64,000 nucleotides of DNA, taken from NCBI RefSeq assembly GCF_001483755.1, contig NZ_LQBK01000022.1, positions 71,992 through 135,991 of the forward strand, in the 5' to 3' direction. How positions within the stretch are numbered: position 1 is the stretch's first letter; every line of letters starts with the position of its first letter. The DNA is from Kocuria rosea subsp. polaris. GTDB taxonomy: Bacteria; Actinomycetota; Actinomycetes; Actinomycetales; Micrococcaceae. A model generated the notes under the pieces. It did no database searches. It saw nothing but the letters and a program-made list of their open reading frames with translations, and was not told the DNA's origin. A program made the translations under genes and the position numbers. Below, piece after piece: positions 10,135-17,654 of the stretch.

Positions 10135-10172
10135 GCCGGTCCCGGAGCCGCCGCGGCGGCTCCGGGACCGGC
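10135..10172. terminator. bidirectional hairpin between iolG and lacI
   Basis: GCCGGTCCCGGAGCCGCC pairs perfectly with GGCGGCTCCGGGACCGGC around a GC centre, between the convergent ends of iolG and the lacI-type gene. A smaller 9-bp hairpin (CCAGCGGTG / CACCGCTGG) precedes it at 10098-10121. Confidence 0.8.
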
Positions 10173-10195
10173 TTCTCGCTCTCCTGCGCGGACCC

Positions 10196-11227
10196 TCAGC
10201 CGCTCCGGGGCGCCGCGCACGAGCTGCGCAGCACCAGGCGGGGCGTCAGCAGCGCGGTCCGCACCGGGGCCGCCGCCGTCGTCGTCGCCCGCTGCACGAG
10301 GCGCTCGGCGGCGGCGGCCCCGACCTCGGCGTTGCGCCCGTCGACGGTCGTGAGCCGCAGCAGGTGGGTGGCCGCCACGGGGGAGTCGTCGTAGCCGATG
10401 ACGGACAGGTCCTCCGGCACCCGCAGCCCGCTCTCGCGGGCCGCCGCCAGCGCCCCCATCGCCATGGTGTCGTTGGCCGCGAAGACCGCGGTCGTGGCCG
10501 GCGCCTCGGCCAGCAGCCGCAGCGCGGCCCGATAGCCGTCCTCCTCCGTGGTGCCGCCCGCGCCGCGCACCACCGGTGCGCGCAGGCCCCGCTCCCGGAG
10601 CGCGTCCCGGAAGCCCCGGGCCCGTAGCTCCGCCGCCCCGCCGTCACCGGTGAGGTGGCCGAGCCGCCGGTGGCCGAGCTCCAGGAGGTGCTCCGTGGCC
10701 AGCCGGCCGCCGAGACGGTCGTCGTCCGCCACGACGTCCGCGCCGGGGATCACGCCACGCCGGCTGCCCGCGACCACCACGGGCAGTCCCTCCGGCACGC
10801 GCATGGCGGGCGTCGGTTCCGTGGCGATGACCAGGCCGTCGACGCGCATGGCCAGGAAACCGTCCAGCGGGCCGGTCTCCACGTGCGCGTTCAGCGTGTG
10901 GTCGGAGACCGCGATGCGGAAGCCGTGCGGGGCCAGCCCGTCCTGCAGCCCCTGCAGGAGGGAGACGAACCAGAGGTTCCGGAAGTCGTCGAGGACCACG
11001 CCGATGGTGCGCGTGGCGGCTCCGGCCAGCGCCGCGGCCACCTGGCTGGGGCGGTAGCCCAACTGCTCCACCGCCTCCAGGACGGCGGTCCGCCGGGCCT
11101 CGGACACGCTGGGGGAGCCGCGCAGGACGAGGGAGACGAGCGACTTGGAGACGCCCGCGGCCCGGGCGACGTCGTAGATGGTGGGCGGGCGGGGCGGACG
11201 CGAGTTCACCACAGCATTCTCTCCCAT
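10196..11227 (-). CDS. LacI-family transcriptional regulator
   Basis: 343 aa from ATG 11225-11227 (AGGA about 5 bp upstream on the minus strand). The much longer open frame upstream overlaps the divergent gene and is rejected. The N-terminal helix-turn-helix reads PTIYDVARAAGVSKSLVSLVLRG (about 14-36), the usual LacI signature. It is followed by the hinge YRPSQVAAALAG and a periplasmic-binding-like sensor domain with VFAANDTMAMGAL and SVIGYDDSPVA. It likely represses the divergent oxidoreductase/isomerase pair and itself: a perfect 14-bp palindrome typical of LacI operators lies in the shared promoter region at 11277-11290. The effector is unknown; a sugar or cyclitol is likely from context. 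Confidence 0.9.
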   Translation of the reverse strand: MGENAVVNSRPPRPPTIYDVARAAGVSKSLVSLVLRGSPSVSEARRTAVLEAVEQLGYRPSQVAAALAGAATRTIGVVLDDFRNLWFVSLLQGLQDGLAPHGFRIAVSDHTLNAHVETGPLDGFLAMRVDGLVIATEPTPAMRVPEGLPVVVAGSRRGVIPGADVVADDDRLGGRLATEHLLELGHRRLGHLTGDGGAAELRARGFRDALRERGLRAPVVRGAGGTTEEDGYRAALRLLAEAPATTAVFAANDTMAMGALAAARESGLRVPEDLSVIGYDDSPVAATHLLRLTTVDGRNAEVGAAAAERLVQRATTTAAAPVRTALLTPRLVLRSSCAAPRSG

Positions 11228-11245
11228 CTTGTCCTGACAAACCTC

Positions 11246-11290
11246 TTGACCGGGTCCCGAGGAGATCCTACGCTCGTTGGAGCGCTCCAA
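11246..11290 (+). promoter_or_regulatory. divergent promoters and LacI operator
   Basis: Forward promoter: TTGACC (11246-11251), 17-bp spacer, TACGCT (11269-11274). The perfect palindrome TTGGAGCGCTCCAA at 11277-11290, with the central CG typical of LacI-family operators, covers the likely start of the forward transcript. On the minus strand TTTTGG-16-TAGGAT (-10 at 11265-11270) is a plausible lacI promoter whose spacer contains the palindrome. One bound repressor would block both directions. Confidence 0.75.
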
Positions 11291-11401
11291 AATGTGGCCC
11301 GGCACACAATGTCCGGCTCCACGGTGCCGCTCTTTCCCGTCCCACCCCGCGCGTTCTCCCCGCATTCCCCGTTCGTCCCGTCCCCGCTCCAGGAGAGAAG
11401 C

Positions 11402-12580
11402 ATGACCGACAGCATCGGCATCGCCGTCATCGGCGCCGGCATGGCCGGGCAGGCCCACGCGGCCGCCTACCGTGTGGCGCCCACCCTCTACGATCCCGTC
11501 CTGCCCCCGCTGCGCTACGTCGCCGTCGGCGACGTCAACGAGACCCTCGGCGGCCACGTCGCCCGCCGCTACGGCTACGAGAAGGCCGTCGGCTCCTGGG
11601 AGGCGATCGCGGCGGACCCCGAGATCGACGTGGTCAGCGTCGTCATCGCCAACCGCTTCCACCGCCGGGCGGTCGAGGGCCTGCTGGAGGCCGGCAAGCA
11701 CGTGCTGTGCGAGAAGCCGCTCAGCGACACCCTCGAGGACGCCCGCGCCATGGCCGCCGCCGCCGAGCAGGCGGAGTCCATCGCCCGGATCGGCTTCACC
11801 TTCCGGCGCACTCCCGGCATCGCCGCGATCCGCGACCTGATCCGCGGCGGAACGCTGGGGAAGGTGCTGCACTTCAGCGGCCGGTACTGGACCGACTACG
11901 GCGTGAACCCCAAGGCGCCCATGAGCTGGCGGTACCAGGGCGGCCCCGGCTCCGGGGCGCTGGCCGACGTCGGCAGCCACCTGGCCTACGTCGCGGAGTT
12001 CCTCTGCGGTGACATCGCCTCCGTGTCCGGCGGACGCCTGGCCACCACCATCACCGAACGCCCGCTGCCGGTGGGAGCGGTGACCGGGCACGACATCGGC
12101 GAGGTCAGCGACGTCCACGAGCCGGTCGAGAACGACGACTACGCGGCCTGCTCCGCCGAGTTCGCCTCCGGCGCCGGCAGTCTGGAGGTCTCCCGGGTGG
12201 CCGCGGGGCACCCCAACACCCTGACCTTCGAGGTGTTCTGCGAGAAGGGCGCGGCGCGGTTCACCCAGCTGCGCCCGGCCGAGATCGAGCTGTTCCTGCG
12301 CGAGGGGCCTGAGGCCACCAACGGCTATCGCACCGTCAACCTCGGCCCCGGGCACCCCTACCTCGGAGGCGGCCTGGCCATGGACGCCCCGGGCGTGGGC
12401 TTCGGGCAGAACGACGCCTTCGGCTACCAGGCACGGGCCTTCCTGGAGGAGGTCGCGGGTCTGGACGAGTCCGTCTCGCTGCCGCGCAACGCCTCCTTCG
12501 ACGACGGCGTGCACAACATGGAGGTCCTGGCTGCGGCCGTGGAGTCCGCCACCCACCACGGAAAGAAGGTCGTCCTGTGA
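11402..12580 (+). CDS. Gfo/Idh/MocA-family oxidoreductase
   Basis: 392 aa, ATG 11402 with AGGAG at 11391-11395. Rossmann motif GAGMAGQAHAAAY near residue 10, Lys in CEKPLSDTLEDA near 102, and a second domain with DVGSHLAYVAEFLCG near 185. This subgroup is common in Arthrobacter and relatives and is normally paired with a sugar-phosphate-isomerase-like TIM barrel, as here (4-bp overlap). The substrate is not evident; oxidation of a cyclitol or the 3-position of a glycoside are possibilities from the family. Expression should be controlled by the divergent LacI protein through the operator at 11277-11290. Confidence 0.85.
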   Translation: MTDSIGIAVIGAGMAGQAHAAAYRVAPTLYDPVLPPLRYVAVGDVNETLGGHVARRYGYEKAVGSWEAIAADPEIDVVSVVIANRFHRRAVEGLLEAGKHVLCEKPLSDTLEDARAMAAAAEQAESIARIGFTFRRTPGIAAIRDLIRGGTLGKVLHFSGRYWTDYGVNPKAPMSWRYQGGPGSGALADVGSHLAYVAEFLCGDIASVSGGRLATTITERPLPVGAVTGHDIGEVSDVHEPVENDDYAACSAEFASGAGSLEVSRVAAGHPNTLTFEVFCEKGAARFTQLRPAEIELFLREGPEATNGYRTVNLGPGHPYLGGGLAMDAPGVGFGQNDAFGYQARAFLEEVAGLDESVSLPRNASFDDGVHNMEVLAAAVESATHHGKKVVL

Positions 12581-13584
12581 AGCTCGGCGTCTACAACGCA
12601 ATCCTGCACGATCGCCCCCTGCCCGAGGCCCTGAAGGTCATTGCCGACCTCGGCCTGACCGGCATCGAGATCAACACGGGAGGTTTCCTGCCGGCCGTCC
12701 ACGTCCCGGACATGGACGAGATCCTCGTCAGTGACGCCGCCCGCGACGACTACCTGGGCGTCTTCGAGGGCACCGGCGTCTCGATCGCCGGCCTCAACTG
12801 CAACGGCAACCCGCTGCACCCCAAGCCGGCGATCGGCGAGAAGCACGCCGAGGACATCCGCCGCTCCATCCGGCTGGCCGAGCGGCTGGGCCAGGACCGC
12901 GTGGTGACGATGTCCGGGCTGCCCGGCGGGGAGCCCGGGGCCACGGTGCCCAACTGGATCGTCAACGCCTGGAACTCGGCCTCCCTGGACGTGCTGGACC
13001 ACCAGTGGGGCCTCGTCGCGGACTTCTGGCGGGAGACCGACCGGATGGCCGCCGACCACAGCGTCAAGGTGGCCCTGGAGCTGCACCCGCAGAACGTCGT
13101 GTTCAACACCGCCGACGTCCGCAAGCTCATCGAGCTGACCGGCGCCACCCATGTGGGGGTGGAGCTCGACGCCTCGCACCTGTTCTGGCAGCAGATGGAT
13201 CCGGTCGCCGTGGTGCGCGAGCTCGGCCCGCTGATCTTCCACGCGGCGGCCAAGGACGTGCGGATCAATCGTGAGAACGCCGCGCTCTACGGCGTCCTGG
13301 ACAACAGCTTCCGCCGGCTCGGCCCCGAGGAGGAGCGCACCAACCTCGGCGGCGACGAGTGGGCCAACGAGTGGCCGACGGATTCCGCCTGGGACTTCGT
13401 GGCGCTCGGGCGCGGCCACGACACCGCGTACTGGGCGGAGTTCCTCGCCGCCCTGCACGAGGTCGACCCGGACATGGCGGTCAACATCGAGCACGAGGAC
13501 GTGTCCCTGGGGCGGATCGAGGGGCTCGAGATCGCCGCGGGCGTCCTGAAGGACGCCGCCGCGTCCGTCCCCGCCCTGCGCTGA
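12577..13584 (+). CDS. sugar phosphate isomerase/epimerase (xylose-isomerase-like TIM barrel)
   Basis: 335 aa, GTG start overlapping the preceding stop (GTGA). AP-endonuclease-2/xylose-isomerase-like fold: MKLGVYNAILHDRPLPEAL at the N terminus, GLNCNGNPLHP near 68-78, metal-binding candidates in ALELHPQN (about 166-173), GVELDASHLFWQ (about 190-201) and NIEHED (about 305-310). It works with the oxidoreductase upstream, probably acting on the keto product. Three such barrels occur in 12 kb (1664, 2658, 12577) but they differ clearly from each other, so this is not a recent duplication. Confidence 0.82.
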   Translation: MKLGVYNAILHDRPLPEALKVIADLGLTGIEINTGGFLPAVHVPDMDEILVSDAARDDYLGVFEGTGVSIAGLNCNGNPLHPKPAIGEKHAEDIRRSIRLAERLGQDRVVTMSGLPGGEPGATVPNWIVNAWNSASLDVLDHQWGLVADFWRETDRMAADHSVKVALELHPQNVVFNTADVRKLIELTGATHVGVELDASHLFWQQMDPVAVVRELGPLIFHAAAKDVRINRENAALYGVLDNSFRRLGPEEERTNLGGDEWANEWPTDSAWDFVALGRGHDTAYWAEFLAALHEVDPDMAVNIEHEDVSLGRIEGLEIAAGVLKDAAASVPALR

Positions 13585-13600
13585 CCGCGGCCGCCCCTCC

Positions 13601-13719
13601 GGCGGGTCCCCTCCGGCTCCGGAGGGGACCCGCCCGCTGTCCGGAGGGGACCCGCCTGCGCTCCGGGGCTGCCGCCGCGGCCCTCCGTCCCGGAGCCGGC
13701 CGCGGGACGGAGGGCCGCG
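13601..13719. terminator. double hairpin terminator between convergent genes
   Basis: Two hairpins in the 138-bp gap. The first is GGCGGGTCCCCTCC / GGAGGGGACCCGCC at 13601-13634, with a third copy of the right arm at 13642-13656 that could form an alternative pairing. The second is CGCGGCCCTCCGTCCCG / CGGGACGGAGGGCCGCG at 13676-13719, a 17-bp perfect stem ending just before the tautomerase stop. They serve the convergent transcripts from both sides. Confidence 0.8.
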
Positions 13720-13722
13720 CGG

Positions 13723-14115
13723 CTAGAGCTCTCCGGTGAGGAACTGAGCGGTGCCCAGGCCGAAGGACCAGTCCTCGCGGGTGTTCTCGGTGACGGAGAC
13801 GATGAGGTCCTGCGGGTCCAGGCCGGTGCGCTCCTCGAGGCGGTCGGCCAGGGCGCGGTACATGGCCTGCTTCTGGGCCTCGCTGCGGCCCTGCTGGGTG
13901 ACCTGGACGACCACGAGGTCGTCGGTGCGGGTGTAGCCCAGCCCGGTGTCCTCGGCGATGATCTGCCCGGGCCGGTGCTCGGTGATGATCTGGTAGCGGT
14001 CGCGGGGCGGGGCGGCGAAGGTGTCGAGCATGACGTCCTGGACGGTGTCGGCGAGCTCGCGGAGCTGGGCGGGGGAGCGGCGGTCCTGGACGACGTCGAT
14101 GCGCACGAGGGGCAT
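13723..14115 (-). CDS. tautomerase family protein, malonate-semialdehyde-decarboxylase-like
   Basis: 130 aa. After removal of Met the N terminus is Pro-1 (MPLVRIDV), the catalytic base or acid of the tautomerase superfamily. The DRYQ segment (Asp38 counting from Pro-1) and the end DWSFGLGTAQFLTGEL resemble malonate semialdehyde decarboxylase (MSAD). Of the two active-site arginines I recall for MSAD, one aligns with Arg76 here and the other with Gln74 (comparison from memory). In an inositol locus, where malonate semialdehyde is an intermediate, decarboxylation to acetaldehyde is an attractive role, but isomerase or hydratase activity is equally possible. It has its own promoter region with an inverted repeat related to the iol operator motif. 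Confidence 0.85.
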   Translation of the reverse strand: MPLVRIDVVQDRRSPAQLRELADTVQDVMLDTFAAPPRDRYQIITEHRPGQIIAEDTGLGYTRTDDLVVVQVTQQGRSEAQKQAMYRALADRLEERTGLDPQDLIVSVTENTREDWSFGLGTAQFLTGEL

Positions 14116-14214
14116 GGTCGGAGCCTTTCGTTCGGTGCGGGCGGGAGGTGTGGGTGCGGTGCCGGGCGGTCCTGCAGGGGTGGTCCGGACGGTGCAGAAC
14201 TCTGCTATGAGAAT

Positions 14215-14236
14215 TTGACCATATGTCAGGACATAT
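14215..14236 (-). promoter_or_regulatory. palindromic operator in the tautomerase promoter
   Basis: ATATGTCAGGACATAT at 14221-14236 is a perfect inverted repeat. It contains ATGTC-AGG-ACAT, fitting the ATGTCnnnACA motif also found upstream of the iol operon and gntR. On the minus strand TTCCAA and TCAAAT flank it with 17-bp spacing, so a bound protein would sit in the promoter spacer. The 169-bp gap holds nothing else that I recognise. Confidence 0.5.
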
Positions 14237-14284
14237 TGGAAGAGTGCACGGCATGCCCGACGACGCCGGGCGCGCGGGGCCCCG

Positions 14285-15667
14285 TCAGCCCCGGCGTGCG
14301 GGCCGAGCCCCCCGGGGCGGCCGCCCGGTGACGTGCGCGGCCGCCGTGGGGGAGAGCCGCAGGGCGCCGAGCAGAGGCACCAGGAGCAGGGCGGCGACGG
14401 CCACGAGGGCGGCGCGGTGCGGGAACAGTTCGCCGGTCCCGGGGAGTGCGTCCGCGGTGGTCGCGGACAGCTGCAGGACGAGCGCGCCCAGGGCGATTCC
14501 GAGCCCGGTGGCCAGCTGCGCGCTGGTGGCGGACAGGGCGTTGGCGGAGGACAGCTGGTCCGGTCCCACGTCCGCGAACTGCAGCGAGTTGTAGGCGGTG
14601 AACCCGACGGAGCGCAGGGCCCCGCTGAGCAGCAGGAGGCCGGTGACGAGCCACAGGGGCGTTCCCGGGGTGAGCAGGGCGAGCGCCGCCACGGTCGCCG
14701 TGCCGCCCGCGACGGAGCCGACGAGGACGGTGCGGAACCCGAACCGTCGCAGCAGCGGAGTGGTCGCGGGCTTGACCCCCACGTTGCCCACGAACACCGC
14801 GGTCACGAGCAGTCCGGACTCCACGGGCGAGCGGCCGAAGCCGTCCTGGAGCAGCAGCGGCAGCAGGAACGGCACCGAGCTCACGGCCGCCCGGTAGGCG
14901 AGGCCGCCCGAGTTGGCCGCCCGGTAGCCGGGGATCCGGTAGACCCGCAGGTCCAGCAGGGGGTTCGCGGTGCGCAGCAGCCACCGGGCGGCCACGGCCC
15001 CGCTGAGCGCCGCGGCGCCGAGCAGGACGACGGCGGCGCCGGCCCACTGCCCGTGCGGCAGGAGCTCCAGTCCGGCGACCAGACCGAACACGGCGGTCGT
15101 GCACCAGAACAGCCCCGGCACGTCGAGGGGTCGCGGCTCGGTCCCGGTGTCGCGGACGAGCCACAGCGCCGCGACGAGGGCCGCCGCGCCCACCGGGACG
15201 TTGACCAGGAAGATCCAGTGCCAGCTCGCCCAGGACGTCAGCAGTCCGCCCACGAGCGGTGCGAGCACGGGCGCGAGCAGCGCGGGCCACGTGATCCAGG
15301 CGATCGTCCGCAGCAGGTCCCGCCGGTCCGTGGCGCGCAGCACGATGAGCTGCCCGACCGGGACCATCAGGGCGCCACCGAGCCCCTGCAGGGCCCTCCC
15401 GGCCACCAGGGCCGCGAGGCTGCCGCTCACCGCGCACAGCACGGAGGCCAGTGTGAAGACGGCGATGGACGTGCAGAACACCCGCCGGGGGCCGAAGCGG
15501 GCCGCGAGCCATCCGCCCACGGGGATGAACGCGGCCACGGTGACGAGGTAGACGGTCATCGTGAGGCCGACCTCGGCGCTGCCGACGCCGAGGTCGGCCG
15601 CGATCCGCGGAGCCGCCGTGACGAGGATCGTGCCGTCGAGGTGCTCCATGAACAGCACCGCCGCCAC
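14285..15667 (-). CDS. MFS transporter, DHA2 (EmrB/QacA-like) type
   Basis: About 460 aa from GTG 15667, with many hydrophobic segments. Recognisable motifs are HLDGTILVTAAPRIAADLG in helix 1, LTMTVYLVTVAAFIPVGGWLAARFGPRR (MFS motif A region) and the 14-helix-family feature ASWHWIFLVNVPVG. These place it with DHA2-type drug:H+ antiporters rather than with IolT/sugar importers. The start is uncertain: no ATG is available near iolB. GTG 15667 begins inside the predicted first helix, GTG 15856 would overlap iolB by 91 bp, and CTG 15769 lies between. It is downstream of and probably co-transcribed with gntR-iolB. Substrate unknown; export of an inhibitory intermediate or import of a cyclitol are both guesses. 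Confidence 0.8.
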   Translation of the reverse strand: MAAVLFMEHLDGTILVTAAPRIAADLGVGSAEVGLTMTVYLVTVAAFIPVGGWLAARFGPRRVFCTSIAVFTLASVLCAVSGSLAALVAGRALQGLGGALMVPVGQLIVLRATDRRDLLRTIAWITWPALLAPVLAPLVGGLLTSWASWHWIFLVNVPVGAAALVAALWLVRDTGTEPRPLDVPGLFWCTTAVFGLVAGLELLPHGQWAGAAVVLLGAAALSGAVAARWLLRTANPLLDLRVYRIPGYRAANSGGLAYRAAVSSVPFLLPLLLQDGFGRSPVESGLLVTAVFVGNVGVKPATTPLLRRFGFRTVLVGSVAGGTATVAALALLTPGTPLWLVTGLLLLSGALRSVGFTAYNSLQFADVGPDQLSSANALSATSAQLATGLGIALGALVLQLSATTADALPGTGELFPHRAALVAVAALLLVPLLGALRLSPTAAAHVTGRPPRGARPARRG

Positions 15668-15765
15668 GAGCAGGCCGAGCCGGCGGCTCCACGGGGGAGG
15701 GTCCGCCGGCTCGGCCCCGGGGCGGGCCCGGGCGTGGACGCCCGGACGGGACGCCGCGGAGCCGC

Positions 15766-16683
15766 TCAGCGGCCGAAGGGCAGCCGGGGGTCGACCGCCG
15801 ACTCGTCCCAGGTCCGGCGGATCCAGCCGTGGTGGGGGTCGTCGCTGATCAGCCACTCCCGCACCCGGCCGGGGCCGGCCATGACGTTGAGGTAGTACAG
15901 GTCGTAGCCGGGGGTCGCCATGGCGGGGCCGTGCCAGCCGTAGGGCACCAGGACGACGTCGCCGGAGCGCACCTCGGCGCTGACGTCGATGGGCCGGTCG
16001 TCCGAGGCGTAGACGCGCTGGTAGCCCATGGGATCGGTGCCGTGGCCCTCCGGGGCGGGCATGCCCTCGGCGAGCTGCGTCTCGAAGTAGTAGATCTCCT
16101 CCAGCGCCGTCTCCCCGTCCTTCTCCTCGTCGTGCTTGTGCGGCGGGTAGGAGGACCAGTTGCCCGACGGGGTGAGCACCTCGCACACGATGAACCGGTC
16201 GGCCTCCAGGGCCGCGGGCGTGCCGAAGTTGTGCACCTGGCGCGAGCAGTTCCCCGCCCCGCGCAGCTCCACCGGGATCTCGTCGCGGCTCACGAGCCGC
16301 GTCGGGTGCTCCGCACGGGCGGGCGCCGAGGCCACGGCCACCCGGCCGCCGGTCGGGGCGGACACGGTCAGGTCCCGGCGGATCCCGGTGTAGAGCACGT
16401 CGGTGGGGCCGGCGAAGACGGACGGGCGGCCGGCGAGGTCGTAGCTCTCCCCGCCCGTCTCCGCCGTGAAGCTGCCCGTGAGGGGCACCACGATGCGCTC
16501 CTCCTCCGCGGCGTCCAGGCTGATCTGCTCGCCCGGGCCGAGGTCGGCCACGCGCAGGCCCGTGTGGGCCCAGCCGGGGACCTCGGTGGTGGAGTCGTGG
16601 CCGCCCAGGGAGACGAACCAGCCGTCCTGGGCGGCGGAGTCCTTGGGGTGGACCCAGTCGGGGCGGGAGCTGTCGGTGTGCAT
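15766..16683 (-). CDS. iolB: 5-deoxy-glucuronate isomerase
   Basis: 305 aa, typical of IolB. A double cupin: the second half has SSYPPHKHDEEKDGE, whose histidines and glutamates are the metal ligands, with EEIYYFET and VLVPYGWHGPAMATPGYDLYYLN following. It isomerises 5-deoxy-D-glucuronate to 2-deoxy-5-keto-gluconate, between IolD and IolC. It is not in the main iol operon but sits 6 kb downstream on the other strand, behind gntR (60-bp gap), so regulator and enzyme are co-expressed. Without it the forward operon would be incomplete. Confidence 0.95.
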   Translation of the reverse strand: MHTDSSRPDWVHPKDSAAQDGWFVSLGGHDSTTEVPGWAHTGLRVADLGPGEQISLDAAEEERIVVPLTGSFTAETGGESYDLAGRPSVFAGPTDVLYTGIRRDLTVSAPTGGRVAVASAPARAEHPTRLVSRDEIPVELRGAGNCSRQVHNFGTPAALEADRFIVCEVLTPSGNWSSYPPHKHDEEKDGETALEEIYYFETQLAEGMPAPEGHGTDPMGYQRVYASDDRPIDVSAEVRSGDVVLVPYGWHGPAMATPGYDLYYLNVMAGPGRVREWLISDDPHHGWIRRTWDESAVDPRLPFGR

Positions 16684-16743
16684 GGGTGGGTGTGCCTTCC
16701 GGTGTCGTCGTCGTGCGGTGGTTCCGGGCCGGAGCGCCGGTGC

Positions 16744-17484
16744 TCAGTGCTGGACGAGGGTGAGCTCGAACGTGTACTTGTCGGCCCGGTACACGTGCCG
16801 GCCGGTCTCGACCTGGCGGCCGAGGTCGTCCATGGCCGTGCGGTGCATGCTGACCAGCGCGGCCCCGGGCTCCACCCCCAGCTGCTCCGCCTGGAACTCG
16901 TCGGCCGAGACGGCGCCCACCCGCTGGTGGGCCAGCTGGAAGTTGACGCCCTGGCCGCGCATCAGCGAGTACAGCCCCTCGTCCTCGAGCTGCTCGCGCG
17001 TGAGCTCGCAGAGCCCGCACGGGATCCAGTTCTCCATGAGGGCCAGCGGCTCGCCGTCCGTGCTCCGCCGGCGCACGAGGTGGTAGACCTCGTCGCCCGG
17101 GGCGAGCCCGAGCAGCAGCGCCACCTCGTCGTCGGCGGGGACCCGGGCGAAGTCCAGCACCGTGGTGCTGGGCCGGCCCCCGCTGCGCTGGAGGTCCTCG
17201 TGCAGGCTGGTCAGCTCGAGCGAGCGCCGGACCTGGCTGCCCACCACCTGGGTGCCCACCCCGCGCTTGCGCACCAGCAGCCCGGCGCGGACGAGCTGGT
17301 CCATGGCCTTGCGCATGGTGGGGCGGGACAGGTTGAGCCGGTTCGCGAGATCGATCTCGTTGTCCAGCTTGGTGCCCGGGGGCAGCTCACCGCTGCGGAT
17401 GGCGTCCTCGAGCCCCTGCGCCACCTGGTGGTAGAGGGGCACGGGGGAGGTCTTGTCGACCGTGAGGTGGAGCGGGCCGGACAT
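16744..17484 (-). CDS. GntR-family regulator (HutC/UTRA type), probable IolR
   Basis: 246 aa from ATG 17482-17484, which has an excellent GGAGG five bases upstream; upstream in-frame starts would add 37 poorly conserved residues. Winged helix with VPLYHQVAQGLEDAIRSGELPPGTKL and SRPTMRKAMDQLVRAGLLVRKRG (about 12-75), then a UTRA effector domain ending in YTFELTLVQH. GntR proteins of this type regulate inositol genes in actinobacteria. Its location upstream of iolB and the shared ATGTCnnnACA motif suggest it controls the iol operon, its own operon and the divergent dehydrogenase, with an inositol intermediate as inducer (inference). Confidence 0.88.
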   Translation of the reverse strand: MSGPLHLTVDKTSPVPLYHQVAQGLEDAIRSGELPPGTKLDNEIDLANRLNLSRPTMRKAMDQLVRAGLLVRKRGVGTQVVGSQVRRSLELTSLHEDLQRSGGRPSTTVLDFARVPADDEVALLLGLAPGDEVYHLVRRRSTDGEPLALMENWIPCGLCELTREQLEDEGLYSLMRGQGVNFQLAHQRVGAVSADEFQAEQLGVEPGAALVSMHRTAMDDLGRQVETGRHVYRADKYTFELTLVQH

Positions 17485-17556
17485 GGGGACCTCCAGGGGC
17501 TGGACCGTGCGTGCACGACTGCGGACGCCCTCCATTGTGGCCGATGGCATGTGTGC

Positions 17557-17578
17557 ATGTCCATACAATGTGTTGACA
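17557..17578. promoter_or_regulatory. putative GntR operator in the gntR/dehydrogenase divergent region
   Basis: ATGTCCATACAA at 17557-17568 differs from the iol promoter site (1551-1562) at only two positions. TTGACA at 17573-17578 is a consensus -35 box for the forward dehydrogenase gene, although the matching -10 (CAGGAT at 17597-17602) is weak. ATGTC and GACAT (17575-17579) also form a wider inverted pair. Confidence 0.5.
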
Positions 17579-17654
17579 TTGGTGAGCCGGGTCACCCAGG
17601 ATGAACCGCGGGCCGGTCCCGGTCCGACCCCCGTCCCGCGAGAGGAACCCTGCC

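Noticed and set aside
14226-15692. 488-aa open frame over the MFS transporter
   Set aside because: Translates to Arg/Pro/Gly-rich sequence without hydrophobic helices; the alternative frame gives an obvious MFS protein.
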